Assembly: GCA_001184405.1 (NCBI GenBank)
Contig: LFMX01000006.1
Location: forward strand, 54,792 to 118,791
Direction of reading: 5' to 3'
DNA length: 64,000 nt
From: Candidatus Burkholderia humilis
GTDB lineage: Bacteria; Pseudomonadota; Gammaproteobacteria; Burkholderiales; Burkholderiaceae
Shown here: positions 59,614 to 64,000 of the stretch, piece after piece
Layout: the number at the start of each line of letters is the position of its first letter
Position numbering within the stretch: the stretch's first letter is position 1
Translations under genes and position numbers: made by a program
Notes under the pieces: generated by a model
Told to the model about the DNA's origin: nothing
Database searches by the model: none
What the model saw: the letters and a program-made list of their open reading frames with translations, nothing else

Positions 59614-59874
59614 AAAGGTGAGAGATATTGTCGCTATGGGCAATCGGTCATCGGTTCGACCGTTCATTTTTCAAGCTTGAATCATTGAAAGGTGAGAGTT
59701 GATGTCCTATTTGCCCAAAGGCCGCATGCAAAAGCAATTCAGCGACAACATCTCTCACTTTTAACGTCGCAAAACAGTCATTGTCGAGCGGTGGTTTGGA
59801 TTTAGTCAGATGAATCGGCGCAGGTCAGTTTTCATAAAATCCGATTTGTGCGGTTGCGCGGAGTAAAGGTGAGA
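59614..59874 (-). repeat. Replication origin iterons, array 2 (mostly inverted)
   Basis: AAAGGTGAGA at 59614, 59688 and 59865 plus one opposite, variant copy (TCTCACTTTT) at 59753. Separated from array 1 by an AT-rich stretch (about 59505-59610) that could be the unwinding element. A second AT-rich stretch leads to parA at 59935-60050. Confidence 0.85.
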
Positions 59875-60053
59875 GAAATTGGCGAAACGAAATCCTGTCG
59901 CCGACATGGCGGTTGTTAAGGCCTTCGGATGCATTTGCCGCACAAAACAATGATTTAGCTACGTTTTTGGAGAAAAAACGTCCGCTTGGAACCGGCTTTC
60001 TTGGTTTTACGGTATTCTACGTTTAGCCTTAATTATCAGGAAAAACTTCTAAA

Positions 60054-61274
60054 ATGGCGAATGTAAGTCAACCGATGCCAATCGACCGAACCGTGACCTT
60101 AGCGCAGATCAGCGATTTCGCTGATGTAGTCACGGATTACGCAACGGAACTGCGAGATCAGATTCTCGCGCCGAGGCCGCGCAAGAGCGCGCCAATGTTT
60201 ACCACCGGAGAAATCGCCGAGCTGTGCGGGCTGACGCGCCAGCAGGTTCACTACCTCGTGCAGAAGAGCGACGGCGTGCTTCCGGAGGGGCAGTCTACCG
60301 GAACGGGCCGAAGCCGCAGCCGGATGTTTACCCTCGCGGAGACGCGCACGTGGGTTCAGCGCGTCTCCGCGATTTATCAGACGCCGCTGGTCGAAGGACC
60401 AAGCGATGACTTCGAAGGCAAGGTCATCATTACGTCGCAGCTCAAGGGCGGATCCGCCAAGACCACGACGACGATGTGCCTTGCGCAAGGTCTGAGTTTG
60501 CGCGGACGCAAAGTGCTGGTGATCGATCTTGACCCGCAAGCGTCGCTGTCGGAACTGTGCGGTCTGTACGCCGAGAAGGAGGTGTTTCCTGAGGATACGG
60601 TCCTACCCTTCATCTACGATCAAAAGGTCGAAGGCGGCTTGCTCGCCAAGGTTCAATCGACGTATTGGGATGGGCTCGATATCATCCCCGCGCATACGGA
60701 ACTGGTCGGCGCTGAATATCACTTGCCCGCCATGCAAATGAAGGTGTCCGGTTTCAAATTCTGGACCGTACTGCGCGATGGCCTGGCGCCGTTTCGCAAG
60801 CATTACGACTACATCATTCTGGACACGTCGCCGTCCCTATCCTATCTGAACCTGAACGCGCTGATGGCTGCGGACGCGATGGTCATGCCGATGGTCCCCG
60901 AGAACCTGGACTTTTTTAGCTCGCTGTCTTTTTGGCGTCTTTTCTCGGACGTCGCAAAATCGTTCATTCGTTATGAAGCGGACAAGAAGTATGACTTCGT
61001 TTCCGTGCTTTTGACTCGCGTGAATTACGGTCCGACTGCGTCGACACCGGTTGTGCGCACATGGGCGCAAGGCGCATATCGCCAATGGCTGGATCCGTTC
61101 GAGGTTCCGGCGAGTTCGGTCATGAGTTCCGGGGCGCTGGCATTTACAACGGTGTTCGATATCGCCAGCACGCACAGTCAGGCCAAGTCGCTCGCACGCG
61201 TCCGACAGCCGCTCGTCGACTATTGCCGCTGGGTCGATGATCAATTCGTCAAGCAATGGAGGCCGGCACAATGA
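60054..61274 (+). CDS. parA: Replicon partition ATPase ParA
   Basis: 406 residues, intact. Type-Ia ParA: N-terminal helix-turn-helix FTTGEIAELCGLTRQQVHYL (about 49-68) for autorepression; deviant Walker A KGGSAKTTTT at 131-140; Walker A' region VLVIDLDPQASLSELCG; Walker B YIILDTSPSL. It segregates the replicon with ParB. It starts about 180 bases after the second iteron array and its stop overlaps the parB start. Confidence 0.95.
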   Translation: MANVSQPMPIDRTVTLAQISDFADVVTDYATELRDQILAPRPRKSAPMFTTGEIAELCGLTRQQVHYLVQKSDGVLPEGQSTGTGRSRSRMFTLAETRTWVQRVSAIYQTPLVEGPSDDFEGKVIITSQLKGGSAKTTTTMCLAQGLSLRGRKVLVIDLDPQASLSELCGLYAEKEVFPEDTVLPFIYDQKVEGGLLAKVQSTYWDGLDIIPAHTELVGAEYHLPAMQMKVSGFKFWTVLRDGLAPFRKHYDYIILDTSPSLSYLNLNALMAADAMVMPMVPENLDFFSSLSFWRLFSDVAKSFIRYEADKKYDFVSVLLTRVNYGPTASTPVVRTWAQGAYRQWLDPFEVPASSVMSSGALAFTTVFDIASTHSQAKSLARVRQPLVDYCRWVDDQFVKQWRPAQ

Positions 61275-62248
61275 GCAACATTCGCGAACAGCTTCTGGCG
61301 AAGACGGCCGGCATCAAGGCGACCGATGCGAGGAAGCCGGATGCAACGCGCCGGGCGAGCCGAACGGAAACTGCGCCCGGCATGGCGGGGGCGTTGGCGG
61401 CGGCCCAGTTGCGTGTGCAGGAACTGGAGTCGAGCGGCACGTCGTCGGAGCTTCAGGTCAGCGAGATTTCGCCGAACCCGTGGCAGCCGCGGCGAGTGTT
61501 CAATGAGACGAAGTTGTCGGAACTGGCAGAATCGATCCGCGAGGTCGGGCTGATGCAGCCGATCGTCGTGCGCCGCGCTGAAGCGACGTATCAAATCATC
61601 GCCGGGGAGCGACGCTGGCGTGCGCACAAGATGCTTGGACTGGCGACGATTCGCGCGGTCGTCATCGAGTGCACGGATCAAGATATGGCCGTGCTGGCGC
61701 TGGTCGAAAACGTGAGCCGCGATGATCTGACCGACTATGAGATTTCGGTATCGATTCGCCGGTCGGAGCAGGAATTTCCGGATCGCAAGCGCATGGCGGA
61801 AGCGTTGGGGATGTCGCGTGCCGGGTTGTATCGGTATTTTTCTTTTGAAAGCTTACCGGTTTTTATTCGCAAGACGCTAGATTTGCAGCCGGGACTGATT
61901 GGCGGGCATGCGGCGCAGGAAATCGTGGCGACGTTGAAGAAGCACGGAGAGGATGGCGTGCGGGCGGCTAACGAGTTATGGGCGGACGTAGTGAACGGGG
62001 ACCTACCGCAAGGGAAGTATGCGGCGTCGATTGCGTTGTTGGCGGCGAAGCGCGGGTCGAATTGTGACGTGGGAAGCGCTCGGAGCATCGACAAGTTTTT
62101 TGCGGGTCGCGAGCAGGCAGGGAATATCACGAAAGATCTTGGTAACTTCACCGTGAAGATCAAGACAGTGATGCTGACTGAGGATCAGGAGCGGGAGATT
62201 CGCGATGTGATCGGGCGGTTGTTTTCGACGCAGCCTAAGGGACATTGA
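61271..62248 (+). CDS. parB: Partition protein ParB
   Basis: 325 residues from ATG 61271 (ATGA overlap with parA). ParB/Spo0J CTP-binding domain with QPIVVRRAEATYQIIAGERR (GERRWRA at 112-118) and ALVENVSRDDL; central helix-turn-helix KRMAEALGMSRAGLYRYFSF. C-terminal dimerisation region TVMLTEDQEREIRDVIGRLF. Intact. No 16-bp parS palindrome was found by eye. Confidence 0.95.
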   Translation: MSNIREQLLAKTAGIKATDARKPDATRRASRTETAPGMAGALAAAQLRVQELESSGTSSELQVSEISPNPWQPRRVFNETKLSELAESIREVGLMQPIVVRRAEATYQIIAGERRWRAHKMLGLATIRAVVIECTDQDMAVLALVENVSRDDLTDYEISVSIRRSEQEFPDRKRMAEALGMSRAGLYRYFSFESLPVFIRKTLDLQPGLIGGHAAQEIVATLKKHGEDGVRAANELWADVVNGDLPQGKYAASIALLAAKRGSNCDVGSARSIDKFFAGREQAGNITKDLGNFTVKIKTVMLTEDQEREIRDVIGRLFSTQPKGH

Positions 62249-62489
62249 GGCCGAGTTATTTTTCGGTGTGGAAGGCTCGCCCGCGGAAGCCGTTTTTTTG
62301 TGCGCTGAGCATGCGCAACAGCTTGGGGGGGGGTGCGAGTCCCCTGTCCAACCTGATGGTGGTGAAGGGCTAGTGAAACGCAAGGGCGTCGTCGCGAGGC
62401 GGGGTCTGAAGGAAGGTAAGCGATCCATTGACGACGCCCCTCTGAGCGACAAGCCAAGCACGATGAGGCTTTGAGAAGCGTGGTTGAAG
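62249..62489. other. Intergenic between parB and IS66 remnant
   Basis: No gene seen. The left end of the IS66 element should be here, but its inverted repeat was not identified with confidence. Confidence 0.4.
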
Positions 62490-64000
62490 TTATTGCGGTG
62501 CGGCAGGCATTTTCCACGGCAGAAGTGCGTCGTAGTCGTCGACACTCTTCGCCAAAGGGATATGCTTGAAGAGCCAGTGGAAATAGCGATACGGATCGAT
62601 CCGACAGGCCTTGCAAGTTTCCACGAAAGAGTAAAGGTTGGCGCTCGCAGTTACGCCCTCGACCGTGTCACTGAACAGCCGGCCACGCCTCCCTATCACG
62701 AATGGGCGGATCGAATTCTCACAAGGGTTATTTGATATCGGCCAGTCACCGTTCTCGACATAACGGGTCAGCTTCGGCCACTGCTCGCGTAGGTACGTGA
62801 GCGCTTTGCCGAGCAGGCTGTTGGGCACAACACCGGGCGACTGCTCGAGCATCAGATTGTGAATGGCGCTGAGCACTCGCGAACTGTATCGTCGTCGCAA
62901 TTTTTGTCGTCTGTCGGCCGTCGATTTCTCGCTCCGCGCCTCGGCGACGAACAGCTTTCCGATCAGCGTGATGAAGTGCGTCGCAAGCAGATCGGGGGGC
63001 GCGCAGCCTTGGGCACGTTCTCTTCTGCCTTCACGAAATAGCGTCGGCAATGAACCCAGCATCCAAGATGCACGAGTTGGTATCGCTCGGCGATGCCGTT
63101 ATACGGCTCATAGCCGTCGGTCATGAGGACAGAACCCTTACGGATGCCCGTGAACAGTTTGTCAGCCAGCTGCGCACCACGTCCAGGCGTATATGTGAAG
63201 CAACGGATCGGATTCTCCGAATTCGTCATCTGTGACCAGAGATAGCTTTTTGTTTGTGGCTTGCGCCCCTTCTCCTTTAAGACCTGGAACGTCGTCTCAT
63301 CGCAGTAGATCAGCTCTGCCTCGAGCAACGCATCGCGCATCAAGTTGATCACGGGCTGGGTCGCGAGGCCAACGCGAACCATGCTGGCGGCGATCGTGTT
63401 CGACGAGATGTCGCCGCCGAAGCGTCGCAGCAGGCCTGCCTGACGATAGATTGGCATGCCGAACTGGTATTTGCCGGTGATGATCCACGCGAGCGCTAAT
63501 TCGCTCAGGACTCCGTGCGGGATGATGCGCGGCTGTGCCGGGGTGGCCTTGATACCAAGATCGCAGCAGGGGCATGCATACTTGACGCGCTGGTGCTGGA
63601 TGACGCGGAGCTGTTCCGGAATGACGTCGAACTGCTCGCTGGTTTCAACTCCAATCTCTACGAGCGCGTGAGCGTCGTGAGTACAGAAGCGATCGGCCTC
63701 GGGCAGCTCATGCCGCACGACCTCGCGCAGCAGACTGGGGTCCAGCGGCTTGCGGTGGCCGCGCTTCTTGCGGATGTGAGCACCAACGGTCGTTTCCGGT
63801 CTTCCTGCGCCAGCGTGGAACTCGCACCGAGCGCTTCAGCTTCGTTGAACAAGCCGAATTGATCAGAATCCCGCGCTTCGCTCTTTGCACCGAACAGCTC
63901 ACGGCGATATGCCCGTAACGCTCCTCGGCAAGGTCACTCAGCCGTCACGAGGCGCAGCGAGCTGCGCAGTTCGTCACGTTCTCGCTGAAGCGAGGCGTAC
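62490..64000 (-). pseudogene. IS66-family transposase (TnpC), frameshifted, partial at window edge
   Basis: C-terminal frame to TAA at 62490 contains TRYVENGDWPISNNPCENSI and RPFVIGRRGRLFSDTVEG, the last DDE block. A frameshift near 63010; upstream frame has AELIYCDETTFQVLKEKGRK and PHGVLSELALAWIITGKYQF. Further frameshifts near 63720-63790; the leading part (RELFGAKSEARDSDQFGLFN) runs to the window end with an in-frame stop near 63930. Confidence 0.85.

Noticed and set aside
1..64000. tRNA, rRNA and riboswitches
   Set aside because: No tRNA cloverleaf, rRNA segment or recognisable riboswitch core was noticed by eye; a covariance-model search would be needed to exclude them.

Overview
The window looks like the origin-proximal part of a secondary replicon (chromosome 2 or megaplasmid) from a Burkholderia sensu lato bacterium (Burkholderia/Paraburkholderia/Caballeronia type). 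The basis is high GC, GC-ending codons, the families present (Gram-negative porins, paired IclR regulators, ECF/fatty-acid module, H-NS proteins with histone-H1-like tails) and a Rep_3-type initiator divergent from parAB across an iteron-rich origin. The genome is visibly decaying. Roughly half of the recognisable protein genes carry frameshifts, Trp/Gln-to-stop changes, internal deletions or truncations, and transposon relics are scattered at both ends. This fits a host-restricted or recently domesticated symbiont; that is inference, and base-calling error could explain some single-base frameshifts but not the nonsense codons, deletions and gene splits.

Layout. 1-6700: a graveyard of Tn3, ISNCY, IS110 and IS66 relics around a decayed PIN-toxin/antitoxin pair, a DUF29 gene and an integrase stub. 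6735-12122: an AT-rich islet bounded by two 72-bp direct repeats. It contains three full-length, undamaged enzyme genes on the minus strand (class-V PLP enzyme, M29-aminopeptidase-like protein, TPR-glycosyltransferase) and, between the first two, a 42-codon gene with a near-perfect ribosome binding site followed by a hairpin. This resembles a small peptide-derived natural product (RiPP-like) locus and is the best candidate here for something undescribed. 12123-19500: intron/IS relics, broken vapBC, polysaccharide pyruvyltransferase, L,D-transpeptidase, a LysR/MFS divergent pair, and a decayed tandem repeat of the MFS 3' end.

19500-32550: a chromosomal block whose edges are marked by split genes. 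An ion channel is cut into halves at 19.76 kb and 31.2 kb, and a PAS-GGDEF gene is cut into halves at 31.2 kb and 32.55 kb. Inside are an FAD-linked oxidase, a SET-domain gene and an ECF-sigma/anti-sigma operon with DUF1295, two CFA-like methyltransferases, lipocalin, FAD oxidoreductase and DUF1365, nearly all decayed. The FAD gene carries an expanded octanucleotide repeat. 32560-37455: an AT-richer island of small orphan genes, an HU-like protein and an H-NS/H1 hybrid, ending in a truncated GH31 glycosidase.

37459-44790: GH31, porin, the glycerol-3-phosphate genes (glpD, glpK, glpR; all broken, with glpK and glpD joined by a deletion) and an IclR regulator. 44788-56696: one long plus-strand catabolic operon (Rieske oxygenase, two SDRs, cupin, hydrolase, IclR, ThDP enzyme, aspartate-dehydrogenase-like protein, ALDH, VOC protein, ferredoxin reductase, AAHS-type MFS) likely for an aromatic or hydroaromatic acid; more than half of it is dead. 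56804-62248: H-NS/H1 paralogue, rep gene, two iteron arrays, parA and parB, all intact. 62490-64000: an IS66 transposase remnant.
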